DNA of 64,000 bases, taken from the NCBI GenBank assembly GCA_009741485.1, contig CM019214.1, positions 22,652,267 to 22,716,266 of the forward strand, given 5' to 3'. The notes below the pieces were generated by a model that was not told the DNA's origin, ran no database searches, and saw nothing but the letters and a program-made list of their open reading frames with translations. This document shows, in pieces, positions 1 through 11,771 of this stretch. Position numbers and translations under genes: made by a program. Within the stretch, counting starts at the first letter, position 1. Each line of letters begins with the position of its first letter. This DNA is from Malurus cyaneus samueli. Taxonomy: Eukaryota > Chordata > Aves > Passeriformes > Maluridae.

Positions 1-3000
1 GCAATCCCCTGTGATAATCTTCAGTTTCTCATGTCAGCTCCTTTAAAGAGGTCGTGGTTCAGCTGATGTGTCAGGCTGCTCAAATCCTGCAGCAGGAGAT
101 GATTTTCAGTGGGCAGAGGGTGGGTGTTGAGAGGAACAGAGTGTTTGATGTGCACTTCCATGTGCTGATCACTGCATGGTGCTCTGCAGGGGAGAGTGAT
201 CAGCTTGAGTTTGTTAAATAAACACAAAGGTACACGCCTGATCTATCTCTCACAAGGGTAGAGGCCAAACCCATCACTGGGTTGCACAAGAGATGGGTTC
301 CCCGTGCCCCCACAGTGCGGCACAGAAATCCTAGAGATGCAGCTGTAGTGGAGAATATAGAAAAATGCTGCATACAGAAGAAAATCTGGGGCAAAACAAA
401 GGTTCTGCAAGCCTTTCCTGCTAAATGCAGCCAAATAACAGGGATAATGAAGAAAGCTGTCAATGTATACTGTTTCCTGATTAAACCATTCCACTCTCTG
501 CAGACAAGTGCAGGTTCTTTTGTCCTCCAAATGCCATTTTAGTGGCTGGAATTTATTTCGTACCATTCAAAGAAAACAGAATTTTCTTTGTAAGGGTGCA
601 TATAAATTGGCTTTTTAGCACTGATAGGCATACTTTGTGCACGTGTCTTTTATTTACATATATTTTAAACTTAACTGCCTGCCATGAGCCCTGACACAAA
701 TAGATTTCCCAAATGTTAAGGGTAATCCAAAGTCACTAATCACTGGCAAATCCTGGCTATAATGGTACCTGATTTAAAGCCCGTTAAGGTCAATAGAAAG
801 AATTCCAGTGTCCTTCAATTACACCCATAAAACACACATTCATGTCCGTAAAAATTACACGAGCTCAGAGATGACAGAACAGGGTGCAGATGGATGCCAG
901 ACTTCTCCCATAAAATGTTGTGGAAATATTGCTGCTCTTGCTTTCAAATCACAAGCTCATCAGGCTCTCCAGGTCCGTGTGTTTGTGCATCCATCTTCAC
1001 TCTCAGTGATGGAGACCTGCTGTTTGTTTGGCACAGCTTTCCCCCATACACAGTGTCTTATAAAACCAAACAAATACAGGTAATGAAAGTGCCCAGCTGC
1101 ACAAGATTGCTAGAATTCTAAGAAAAACTGTGGGAAAACAGGAACAAAATAATAAAAGCTTAAGGAGCCCTCTCTTCTGCATCCCTGCCCTATCTTCATG
1201 AGTCCTAACCACTAAAACCAAATTGACTTAAACCTGAATTTTCTGTCTGGTAGGTCTTTACACCCAAGCAGAAGCCAGTTCTCTTGCCTGGTAGTGTTCC
1301 TCTAAACAAGTGCCTCATCCCTTGCCCTGAGAGAATGGTTTCCCTGATTCTGCAAGGCCTAGTTCTACTGAGGTGAATCTCTGGTAAGAAAGTGAATGAA
1401 CAAATTCTCAAATGAGAAAATACTGCCAAGACCTGCTTCAAAATGCATGCAAGAACAAGAAGCCAATTGGCATGTCTTTGACACTTTCATTCATATTGCA
1501 TCAGCATATTCAAGCCTTACTCATCCTCCCTGAATTCTGTTTTCTAGTGACATATCTTCACCAGTACCATTGAACGCTTATTTTCCTCAGACGGCACTTT
1601 TCATTTGTATAATTATCAGGAAGCTGGGTCCCAAGAGGAAAATGGAAAAATATAACCCAGATAACCACTCAGAGTGAGTGAACACGTCCCATGTGTCACC
1701 CACGCTCCTCCATACATCAGAATCAGCAAGGGAATCCATGCAGCAGCTGGTTCACAAGCAGCACTACACATCTGCCTTCTTCAGCTGCCAGGCTTCAGCT
1801 CAAAGAGAGCAAGAACCAGACTTCCCAGCCTGAAGGTAACAGAGCTCAGCCTCTGTCTTTTAAGACACTCTCAAGTTAACCCCCAAACCTTTTATTCTGA
1901 CTTCAAATAACCTCTACAATCAACTATGATGCAATTTAGAAAGGAACTCCCCATATTTGGCAGAAGAATTGCTTCATTCCAGAAACCTTGGATCACACTG
2001 ACTCATGACAGACATAGTTTTCATGTGAATATTAACCCTTTTTTCTCCATATTTGCTGATTCTCATGCTTGAAAAGGGAAAGGCCGAGCCAGCTGTGAAT
2101 TTCTGAAATCAGAATTTTGTCTGATTCATTCCTTCACGTAACTCCTCATCTTCCTAAACAAACATCTTTCATCCTAGAAATGAAAAGCAATGTGTGCTTT
2201 TCTGCTTTATGGAAATTGTATTCATTGCATTAATATAAGCCCCAGCTATGAAAATGGGCAAGGCAGCTGGCAAGTGCCTGTATTTAAATTATTAAAGCAA
2301 ATTGATAGAAAAACTGTAACACCATGGCTCTGATTTTGCTGTTTCTCTGTATCAGCATTGTTAAGCTATTTCCTGTGAGGTATTTGTCTATATTTACATA
2401 GACAGGTACATCTGTGTTTTAATGTAAATTATTCTAAAGAAGGGAAGGACCTTCCAGAAAGAAAGAAAGACAAATAAATGATTGTTCACTTCTGATATCT
2501 ACTAAGCAAACAAAGACAGGAAGAAATCCTTTCTTGCTTATTTTCTTATTTTTAGATACAGAACTTCAAAGAATCCCCCAATTTGCACAGATAAGTCTGT
2601 CTTTAAAAGCAAGTAAGAGCCTGTAATCAAGAATAAGCAAGTTGATTAGTCAGGTTGCTACTAAGCTTGGGGAATGAATTAACTCTGTTGCCAAATATAG
2701 GCAGACGTTTTTCCCCAGTCGGATTTAAGTGGTGGGAAACGTTATATTAAATACACCCTTGCTATTTCAAGCGAAGTTGGAAATTTGTAATATGCCATGA
2801 GTCTGGTCACAGGAGTAAAGAAAGATCTTGAAACAATATGTTTGTGCTTATTAGCAGGCTTGAAGGTTTGTTATGATGGTGAACTCTCCTCACTGCCTTC
2901 TGAGCAGATCTGCCAGAAAAGGCAACCCTCATTTTTCCAAAGGAATTGGTGATATGGGAGAAGAAGCTGTAGGATTTAGGCAGTTCTTTTTCTCAGCCAT

Positions 3001-3609
3001 TTTCTGATGTCCACCTGAGTAGCATACCACTGTAAGAGTCTGTGCAGTTTGGGGCGATTTTCTGCATCCAGACAGTGGGGTCACATCCTCTACTCCCCTC
3101 CTCTCCCCCCGCCACAAGTCATTTGCCCGTCAGCAGTGGAGCCTACCTGCCAGGAGACTGGCACATCCATATATTTGATATTTTCAGGGGAGTAACTGCT
3201 TTCCTCTTTTCCAGTTTCTATGTCCTCCAGATTCCCAGACCTAACAAGAAAATCCCCTCCATTTCCCATAACACCCATTTGTTTTCAGCCAGCAAATAAT
3301 GACCAGGAAACTAAGGAGCAACAGCCATTTATTGTTTCAGCTCCCTCAGTGCTTTATTACTTGGCTTCCCAAACAGGGAGCCTGCTTTTCTTCAGTGCTC
3401 ATTTCCTTTCCAAAATGGCTCTTACAGTTCCTCCTCATCTGCTCAGGCACCTTCTCTCCCTCCACACCCAGGACAGCATCAAGGCTGGCAGCTCCTGACC
3501 AGTAGTTGCTCTCTCTTGCCAACCCATTCCAGAAAAACCCATCCCACCAGCTTGGGGCCAAGGTCCCATTGCTGCTTCCACCTAGGTTTGCTATAGTTCC
3601 TGCTGTATC
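1..3609. other. Unique non-coding sequence, no gene recognised
   Basis: I see no exon, RNA gene or clear transposon here. Open frames are all short (about 110 codons or fewer), overlap each other in several frames and show no domain that I recognise. The only simple repeat noted is a short GAAA run at about 2456-2470. Base composition is ordinary AT-rich and CpG-poor. Diverged old repeats may remain that cannot be recognised by eye. Confidence 0.6.
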
Positions 3610-3925
3610 AAGGTGGGGGTTTGTCTCTTCTCTCAGGCAGCAAGGGACAGGAGAAGAGGAAATGGCCTCAAGCTGCAACAGGGAAGGTTTAGATTAGAGA
3701 TTAAGAAAAATTTCTTCACTAAATGGTGATCAGTCATTGGAACAGGCTCTACAGGGAAGTGGTGGAATCACCTTCCCTGTAAGTACTCAAAAAAAGCATG
3801 GATGAGGCACCTGGGGACACGATTTTGTAGTGGACTTGGCAGTGCTGCATTAACATTTGGGCTTAATGGTCTTAGAGGTATTTTCTAACCTTACTGAACC
3901 CATGATTCTATGATTGCTATGATTG
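3610..3925 (+). mobile_element. CR1 LINE, 5'-truncated copy (3' end)
   Basis: This matches the 3' part of avian CR1. In order it shows an AAGGTGGGGGTTTGTCTCTTCTC-type segment (with the usual small differences), GACAGGAGAAGAGGAAATGG, a TTTAGATTAGAGATTAAG stretch, CATTGGAACAGGCTCTACAG, GGAAGTGGTGGAATCACC, GGTCTTAGAGGTATTTTC, and the family's short direct-repeat end of ATTCTATGATT type at about 3903-3915. CR1 copies are normally cut short at the 5' end and lack poly(A), as here. The copy is scattered with substitutions and contains no usable reading frame. Sense is the plus strand. A minisatellite begins about 140 bp downstream. The subfamily was not determined. Confidence 0.9.
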
Positions 3926-4068
3926 AATGGTGGTGGGAGGTGCAGGGTTGGATTTCAGGGTTTCCAGGCCAAGGGTGTTGAGTCTGCAAACTGCTCTCCT
4001 TTCCAGGAAGAGAGCACGAGTGCCTTCGATATGGCTCAGCTGCAGCCAGCCTTGCTGTGGAGAGCTGT

Positions 4069-4332
4069 GCAGCTCCTGGAGGACAGCCTCCGTGCTTCCA
4101 GGCTGCTCCTGGAGGACAGCCTCCGTGCTTCCAGGCTGCTCCTGGAGGAAAGCCTCCGTGCTTCCAGGCTGCTCCTGGAGGAAAGCCTCCGTGCTTCCAG
4201 GCTGCTCCTGGAGGAAAGCCTCCGTGCTTCCAGGCTGCTCCTGGAGGAAGGCCTTTGTGCTTCCAGGCTGCTCCTGGAGGACAGCCTCCGTGCTTCCAGG
4301 CTGCTCCTGGAGGAAGGCCTTTGTGCTTCCAG
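4069..4332. repeat. 33-bp minisatellite, 8 units
   Basis: Eight head-to-tail 33-bp units run without spacing. Each reads GCTGCTCCTGGAGGA, then a variable stretch, then GTGCTTCCAG. Three variants occur: A with CAGCCTCC, B with AAGCCTCC and C with AGGCCTTT, in the order A A B B B C A C; the first unit has a slightly different start (GTGCAGCTCC). The unit holds a self-complementary GGAGG-AAAG-CCTCC hairpin and a CTCCTGGAG near-palindrome. Because 33 is a multiple of three and the unit lacks stops in several frames, frames of 100-180 codons run through it on both strands, encoding 11-residue repeats. I take these as artefacts of the repeat. Copy number could vary between individuals. Confidence 0.95.
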
Positions 4333-5480
4333 GCACAAGCGAGCACTAGGTCAGCAGCTGACAGTGGGGGACAGGATAACATGCAACAGGAAAGCAAGTT
4401 TAAAAACAATAGGAAGGGGAAGGGCTGGAGTGAAATGTCTGATTTCCATGAACTTCACTGTTTAGTCCCTCCAATGCATTGCAGTTTCAGAACAGTGACA
4501 GTCTCTTGGTGAGCAGTGGCATGACAGGAGCTGACATCGATATTTAATATGTGTAACTGTTTGCACAGCTTTGTTCCTCTGTGTGCTGAACAAACACCGT
4601 GGGGCACAGTGCCTGCTCCAAGGAGAGGGTGATGGCCATAGAAGGCGGTGAAAACACCCACACACAAGAGCGGGTCAGTGACAGTGGCATTACCTGTGCC
4701 TCAAGCTGTGGGCAGGACTGTAGCCTTGTGCACGGTGCTGTGCTCTGCCACAAGCTCAGCAGCACAATGAAATTATCTCTGGTCCTTCACAAGCTGTGGT
4801 AGCTGTGATCCCTGTGCCCATAACACTGCTCTACCCACAAACCAGGCCAGGACAGACTGTCTCATTCCTCTCTCCAGCAATGATGAGTGATCCTTCCCGA
4901 CTGAGCAAGGGCTTTCCCACCGGGAAGCCTGTGCAGGAACATGTGGCTATGTGAGACTGATTTTTACAAGACAGATGGAGCCTTCAGCTCTCATGTATTT
5001 TTTAATATCTCATCATTGTTTATGTGAGTAACCAAGTGATTCTTTAAATCGAGGTCCTTTTATTTCAGGGACAGACACCGCCAGAAGAAAGAGTATTGAT
5101 ATTTTGTGGGCAATAACATGATCTTGGAATGGGGACAGCTCAATCACTCTTGTGTTTTATTTAGGTCATATTTAACTGTCTCAAACTAATACCTTTTCTA
5201 TTTTTTAAGGCAGGGGTTATTTTGATGTAGGAAACATATTTTTAATAGTGAAGGAGATCAGCCACTGGAACAAATACAAAAGGACAATGGTGGATTCTCC
5301 GTCTGATCTTCAAACTATGAAAGATGCACATTGGCCAAAGTGCTCTGAGGCTCAAAGCAATGGAAACTGGAGCACTACGGTGGCCTGTTAAATGGGGGAA
5401 GCCAGGGAAGATCCAGCTTCTGTGACTTTCTCCCCTATAGCTCCTTTATATGTTCCATATACATGTCTCTTTGTGTAGGT
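4333..5480. other. Unique non-coding sequence, nothing recognised
   Basis: This lies between the minisatellite and a minus-strand CR1. It contains only short overlapping open frames with no recognisable domain, and no simple repeat or RNA gene was seen. Confidence 0.55.
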
Positions 5481-5907
5481 AGAATCACAGAATCAGGGAC
5501 TGGTTTAGTTGGATCCCCTGCCATGGGCAGAGACACCTTCCAGATCAGATTTCTCAGAGCTCACTCCATCAAGACTGATCATAACATTTTCAGGGATGGG
5601 GTATTCACAACTTCTCTGGACAATCTGCTTCAGTGCCTCATCACTCTCCTTCCTAACACCATATNCATAACATTTTCAGGGATGGGGTATTCACAACTTC
5701 TCTGGACAATCTGCTTCAGTGCCTCATCACTCTCCTTCCTAACACCATATCTAAACCTAGTACTGTCTTTCAGTTTAAAGCCATTCTCCCTTGTCCTATC
5801 ACTACACACCCTTGTAAAATGTCCCTCTCTGACTTTCCAGGAGGACCATCTCAGGTATTGAAAGGTTTCAATAAGGCCATCCTGGAGCTTTCTCTTCTCC
5901 AGTCTAG
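5481..5907 (-). mobile_element. CR1 LINE, 5'-truncated copy (3' end at left)
   Basis: This is a reverse-orientation CR1 3' region. Reading along plus it shows AGAATCACAGAATCA (the CR1 3' direct repeats in reverse), CCCTGCCATGGGCAGAGACACC, a CAGGGATGGGGTATTCACAA segment, CTTCTCTGGACAATCTGCTTC, CAGTTTAAAGCCATTCTCCC, TTGTCCTATCACTACACACC and CTTTCTCTTCTCCAG near the right end. All are conserved CR1 blocks in the order expected for a minus-strand insertion. The copy is interrupted by an N at 5665 within an exact 85-bp duplication, described separately, so its true length is probably about 86 bp shorter. The right-hand boundary is approximate because similarity fades after about 5907. Confidence 0.9.
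5580..5750. repeat. Exact 85-bp direct duplication around a single N (5665)
   Basis: Bases 5580-5664 and 5666-5750 appear identical over all 85 positions, running from CATAACATTTTCAGGG to CCTAACACCATAT, with one N between them. The sequence inside the copies is part of the CR1 3' region, which normally has this block once. The pattern is what results when two overlapping contig ends are placed side by side without merging. A genuine tandem duplication is possible but less likely given the N. Confidence 0.9.
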
Positions 5908-6312
5908 GTAGCCATCTCAGAGCTGCAGAGTGACAGTAGCCAAGTGTGTGCAGCCCTGTCACAAGTGACAGTGAATTAACACAGTGCCTGGGGCTGTGGG
6001 GAAGGGTCTCCAGAATCCTTTTGCTGAAGGTTTTTGGGGTCTCTGCCCAGCTATGGGTAGCAACTTCATCCAAAGCTATGGGACTGTGATCTCCAGCCCA
6101 AGCCCCTGCACAGGACAGGCACTTGATGCCTCATTCCCAAAATTCATGCCCTGCCATGGCATCCAACCAGGATCTAATTACAACTACCATATTTGCTTTG
6201 CCACTTTATCTGGACTGAGCAGTTTTTTCAGCTCAAGAGAAAAATCTAAAGTAAAATGTTAGCTTGGTCAGTAAAATGTCAGATTAATAAAAAAACTTCA
6301 TCTTTTCTATGA

Positions 6313-6374
6313 GTTTTTTTGTTTGTTTGGGCTTTTGTTTGTTCAGAGGGTTGTTTAGGGTTTTTTTTTGTTTA
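6313..6374. repeat. T/G-rich low-complexity tract
   Basis: Runs of T are broken by single or double G in a TTTGTTTGTTT pattern, ending in a run of about ten T. This is low-complexity sequence with no function evident. Confidence 0.7.
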
Positions 6375-9300
6375 ACCTTCTTTCTTTTGCAAAGGTTTCC
6401 TGAAATCAACCTTTACTTCTAGTCATCCTCCCCTTTGTACAAAAGTTCAAGACCTTAGATGCAGAAGACCCACAAATATCTGGAGGTAGAAAATCAAAAG
6501 ATCTGATATATAGTGTTTGCTGCAGATGTATTTATGAAATGCATCTACAGAGAAAAAGCCATAAGAAAAGCTATTTATTGACAGGTGTCTAGGAAAGACT
6601 ATCCAATAAATAACGTTACCTGTAATGTGATTCTCTAATTATGCCATCCTTTACACAAACATGAAGTGACGATTTACGAAGTGGTAATCACTCTGAGTGT
6701 GTCTACTCAGGGCTTGGAAAGAGCTAAACTGGATGATAGTTGCTCTGGGAAAAAAATGTGGGTGGCAAATGTGAGTACCATTGTGTCTGGGCAGGCAGTA
6801 ATGTTTCCTAATGCTCTCAGTTATCTGAAATTTTCAGTATTTCAGAAATTTTCTACTTCTGAACTGATTCATCTTATCAATGGAAGTATTGTTTTAAGAA
6901 GCATTCATACAGAACAAAGCAGGATAAAATTAATCTAAAATCAGTTTGAAAAACTTTAATAGGTGAGTTCAAATCTACAAGTATCTTGCAACATATTTGA
7001 ATGCCCTTGAGGATATATTTACACTTTTCTTGGTCATGCATGTGAACAGTTGACATATGACATTTATAAGGGGTTGTAAATCAGTCTCTATATCCTCAAC
7101 AATAAACTTGTCTTTGCTTGGTGCATGACTTACACCTTCCAGAAGTCACCTGTTGTACTACAGCTGGTCAGTAGGAAGCTTTATTTCATTTTGTCAGCTT
7201 TCAGTTTTGTTTTGAGAAAAGTTCAGCTTAATTCAGATGATTGTGCTCAGGAGGTTTAACTTCATGTCTCATCAATTTTAACCTTTCTTTTAATTTCATT
7301 TAGATACACAAGAAAAAATGCTTCTATTTTCCTTTGGGGTGCACTTCCTTAAGGCCAACAGTTTTCAAATAACACCTGTGAGAATGTCTTATCATTGGGG
7401 AAAACAAAGTGTGGTCAAACTGTTTTCCATGGAAAAATAAGAGCATCAGGCTCAAAAACCCAACATCACAAGGCAATGGATCCCGGCAGAGAAATCCAAG
7501 TCAATCTTCAGGTGACCAGAAATGGAGCTCATGTCAATTAAACAGACCAAAATAANTTTCTTCTGAAAGACAGAAAATAGCAAATTCAATACTTGTATTT
7601 ATTGAAGAAACAATTTTAAAGTCCTATTTCTCTCAAGGACCTTAGGTGCTCAGAGGGGCATTAGGTGCAAAATATTTTTTGGATGTCAGCCTGAGTTCTT
7701 CAAGGATCCTTCTGAAGTGGTTTGAAAATTAAAAAGACAGTATATAGCCAGGGATAGATTTAAAAGATAACACTGCAGAGCAAATAAGGCTCCAAACTGT
7801 CAAACCTGGCAGACAGAAAAAATGTGCTAAAAAAACAAATTATGGTAATGAACACCTTTCTACAAACTGCTGTGAGAGAGACAGAACCCATCCTAATCCC
7901 TCAACACTACGGAAAATAAATGGTTTGTATTTACATTTCACTGCATGGACAACTCAACTTATTTAAATAATAATCATCCGGTCAAATTTCTAAATAGAAA
8001 AGATGCAAAAGATACTAAATATCTAGTCCGTGTCTTCTTGGCATTTGCAGGCAGTCCTGAGCGGGTTCTGCTCAGCACAGCCTGTGGAGCCCACATTAAC
8101 ACACCCTGCAGGGAGCCAGTGAGTGTGGTGCCAGCTGAGCATCTCCCTCACCTGCCTGGCTGAGTTCACTGGATGTGAGAGCACAGAGCTTCCCTGAAAT
8201 CCCCTGCAAAAGGCTCAGGTGCTCCAAGTGCCTGCTGAGTGCTCAGGCTCCCATTTTTATCCAGGCAGTCCAAGGGGTCAGAGACTCCCCTGTGCCCTGA
8301 ACCCCTCTTTGGGCTCCACTGGCTCAGCAGATCAGGTCTGCTGCTTGAGTTTTAGTATTCAGTACAATTAGGTAGTCAGGGGTAATCAAAGGTGTTTTTG
8401 GCCCTGACAGACCCTGTTATGAAGGCAACGAATCAGCTCTTCACTGCTGCAGCAGGAGCTGGTACACCATGTTCACAGCACTTACAGCCAAGTGAATGCA
8501 GGTATCTGAAGCTGGTTCTGAGGCTGCCAGCCTGCAAAAAAATCTGGAGCAATTCATGCAAGTAACATGTTCTAGATGTGTTCATGTGGATAAAAATTGC
8601 CTGATCAAGTGAGAACAGCAGAGGATGGTTGTACCCACATGCATGGAATAAGGATCCTGTTGAAGAAGTGGATTAGATTTAATAACACCTTTCTGGGGGT
8701 CAAATAGTATTAAACTAATGAGAGAAAAATCTGAGCTGAATTACCAAGAGTGATTTCTTCCATCGCTCCTCTACCTGTAACCACTGAAGGCCCAAGTTCT
8801 TTCTCATTTTTCCTTGTCGAGGCACAGTCCCACCAAAGCAGAGTGAGATATTAATATGATTGATGGTGGCCAAAGTTTGGCAGCAGAAAATCATGAGACA
8901 GAATTCTCTCATTGAAAATGCTGCTTTTGCCAAAGAGTGAGTGGAACATCAGGATTTTTTTGTTGGGTTTGTGGGTTTTCTGATCAGAAGGTCAAAATCT
9001 GATTAACTCTAAAACCTATCTGGTTTTAGGACTAGATCAAAGACTTAAACGCCCAATTTAAGGACTGCAACAGCTAATCACAAAGAAACATAAATATATT
9101 TAAGACATGAAGGCAAAAAATAACAAATAGGTCCAAAACAAAGGAAATCCCTTCATATGCCATGTTTGCTTTTTCAGGCAAAACCATTGCATTTCTTTAG
9201 TTATTACTGAGACATTGGGGCACCAGTCAAAAAAGTGGTGCATTCAATACCTCAAGCAAAATGTGTGTGTCCCCTTTGTACAGTTCTGCAACTGTCCCTT

Positions 9301-9708
9301 CTCGCACATCTTACTTTTCCATTTTTCCCTAGTAGTCCTTTTTCCCTTTTAGCCTCTTCAGTGTGGTGAGAGTTTGTGCATGACTCATTTCATTTTATCA
9401 AGGTCACGTTACTTCAGGGAACAAAGGTAAAGAGGGGAGACAGAGGTCACCAAGCTGAAGAAGGGGTGGGCAGATTGCCTCAAAATGCATTTGCATCTCA
9501 GGGTTAATGCACCTTGAAAAAGCTACTGAATAGTCTTCCCTTCCTCTTCTCTATTCTTTTCCCAGCCATTACCTTACAAATAACATAGCGCTAATCTCAA
9601 CTTGAATCTTCTCAAAATTTTGCATTTAGCCTATGTCTTGTATGATGCCTAGATTGCTGTTCAAAAATTGCATTACAAACCACTTAGGAGAACTCATTCA
9701 GCCAAAAG

Positions 9709-9768
9709 GTGAGATGGGAGGAGAGGGGAGGGGATGGAGGGAGGAGAGGAGAGGAGAGGGGAAGGGAA
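9709..9768. repeat. Polypurine tract (GGAGA-type)
   Basis: About 60 bases are almost purely G and A on plus, a degenerate GGAGA/GGGGA microsatellite. Four runs of three or more G occur between about 9716 and 9741 with loops of seven bases or fewer, which satisfies the usual G-quadruplex pattern. The only pyrimidines are isolated T residues. No promoter or gene is recognised beside it. Confidence 0.8.
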
Positions 9769-10206
9769 CATATTTTTGGTGAACCAGTTCCCTTGGACAT
9801 GCATTTAGTCGAAGACCAAAGTGGGAGTGGAAGGGTTTGGATGTGCAACCAAGCATGGGAAGAGAGGTGCAGAAATCCTTCATCAGATTGGCTGAGAATT
9901 AATTGGATCAATTGCTCATGGAAATGCCTTTATCTCGCCAATAAATACAAAAAGAACCTGTACAACTGTCTTAGGCTGGGCACCTACCTGCCAAATAACT
10001 TGAGTGAGATAAAATGCATCCTTCTCCTTGAAGCCATATGTGTTATTATGGTTATTGCTGATGTCTGGATCCAGATTCCTTACAGGCACACCAGTGGGAG
10101 CAGAGGGAGCTCTCATGTCCTACAGGCGCTTTGTCTCTCTTCCCTGTTCTAGTTAAAAATCCCATGCACAAACTAATCATTGAGTAACACCTGGCCCATT
10201 GCACAG

Positions 10207-10275
10207 TTAATTAACTTAAAAAGTTAATTTTTATTTAAATTAAATTAAAAGTTAATATTTATTTAAAAGTTTATT
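10207..10275. repeat. AT-rich patch with short inverted repeat
   Basis: This is nearly pure A/T sequence with recurring TTAA and ATTT words. A perfect 9-bp hairpin is present at 10209-10229: AATTAACTT, loop AAA, AAGTTAATT. It is low complexity and no function is inferred. Confidence 0.65.
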
Positions 10276-11701
10276 TACAGTTCTTGAGATACTCAGATCC
10301 TTCTTGGCAGAGAATTGTACAGACCAAAGGAAATACTTTCTGCTCTGCCTTATTTGCAAGCATTGGCACATGGGGTTTTTGCCAGCAGGAACAAGTCCAT
10401 GTTTGAACACTCTGGGCAGCTCTACTAGTGGAGCTCCAGCTCATTGCTACTAGGGCCCAGTTCATGTTCCTCAAATGAAAAAAGCGTCAGTGCTCTGGGC
10501 TATAAAGGTCTGCAATTGAAGTCACAGCTCACCTGGTGGCAGGGGTTCCTAATACTCACAGAATCCTATCAAACCATGAGGATGACTACTGTCCCCAATT
10601 TTACACCTTATCCTGGTGCACTGAAAAATTCCTTCCTTGGTTGATCTCTCAAATGGATTGCTTTGTGCGTCTTGGGCACAAAGACCTTCTTAAAAATGCA
10701 GCCCTTTTGGCTTCCAAAGAAACCAGTTTAGATGCAACGGTCTTCTGTTAGAACCAGGTTTACACAGGTCTAAATATCTCGTACCTGTTTGGCTATCAGG
10801 AATTCTGGTGAGACTCTGGTTTTAATCACCAGGAATCCTTCCTGTTATAGTTTCATGTGTAGCTTTGAACAAAGGAATTAGAATTCCTTGAACATATGGT
10901 CACTTCCCACTGTGCTCTTGTAGCACAGGAGTTTTGTCCAGCTGCATGCTCATATGGCTGCTGGCATTGATTATTTGGAATTAATTTTGTTCTGGTATAA
11001 TTATTCAGCAAAGTGGTCCCACCTTTCCTTATTCATTTCATAAAACAGTCCGCTTTTGAAGGATGCATTTCCCACCAGTCAAGACAAATGCAGGTGCTTA
11101 AAGAAACGCTTAATTCTGCTCTACCTCCAAGATGTGATGAGGGTCTATGGATTTCATCCTTTAGACTTCCAAGATTCTGTGAACTCCTCCTTAAGTGCAG
11201 CACCTATTTCTACTGCAAAAACTGTTAAGAGGATTTGCAATTAAAGGTTATATACTCTGCAACTTTACCTTTTTATTTTGTTCACCAGAATAACACTAAT
11301 AGCAGTAAACAAAAGTCACTGGAGGATTGTGTCATTGCATTGGATCCAGGGAGGGATGGAAAGACAATGTGACAGGTTGATAATGGTGTAGACATGATTA
11401 TTCTTCCTTGCACTGGTGAAGTCAAACAGGCAGGTGAGTTCTGCACTGTCACTCACCTGGACAGCTGGGGCATCAGCAGCCCAAAGCAGAGGAGCTTACG
11501 GTAGTTGAGGCATGAAAAATACACTTCTTGTGGTTTCCCTTACATCTTTGCTAGGTAGAACCCTGCATCCAAATGATCTGTGGAAGAGGCATGTGTGGAA
11601 GAGCAGCTAAATCCCAAATTTCCTATTGCAATGTCATCTTCTACGCACACTGCAGAGGGGTGATATTAACTAGGACAAGTAAGGAGAGAGGAAACAATTT
11701 T

Positions 11702-11771
11702 GGTTAATGTTTGGACTTGATGATCTTTGAGGTCTTTTCCAACCTAAGTGATTCTATGACCCTCTGATTCT
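11702..11771 (+). mobile_element. CR1 LINE, short 3' tip
   Basis: About 70 bp match the extreme 3' end of CR1: TTTGGACTTGATGATC, TTTGAGGTCTTTTCCAACC, then GTGATTCTATGACCC and a second CTGATTCT that represent the terminal direct repeats. No upstream CR1 sequence is evident, so this is a heavily 5'-truncated insertion on the plus strand, as is common for the family. The left boundary is approximate. Confidence 0.85.

Larger units (their letters stand above)
5908..11701. other. Mostly unique non-coding sequence
   Basis: No gene, RNA or clear transposon is recognised. The stretch holds a single N at 7556 without an obvious flanking duplication, a T/G-rich patch at 6313-6374, a purine tract at 9709-9768 and an AT-rich inverted-repeat patch around 10207-10275. 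The longest open frame, about 147 codons starting in the purine tract, has no recognisable domain. Confidence 0.55.

Noticed and set aside
3923..4512. Long overlapping open frames (up to 180 codons) on both strands
   Set aside because: They arise from the 33-bp minisatellite, whose length is a multiple of three and which lacks stops in several frames; no start context, domain or flanking exon supports a protein.
5630..6073. 147-codon minus-strand frame
   Set aside because: It lies in CR1 3' sequence and crosses the N and probable assembly duplication at 5665, so it is not a real gene.
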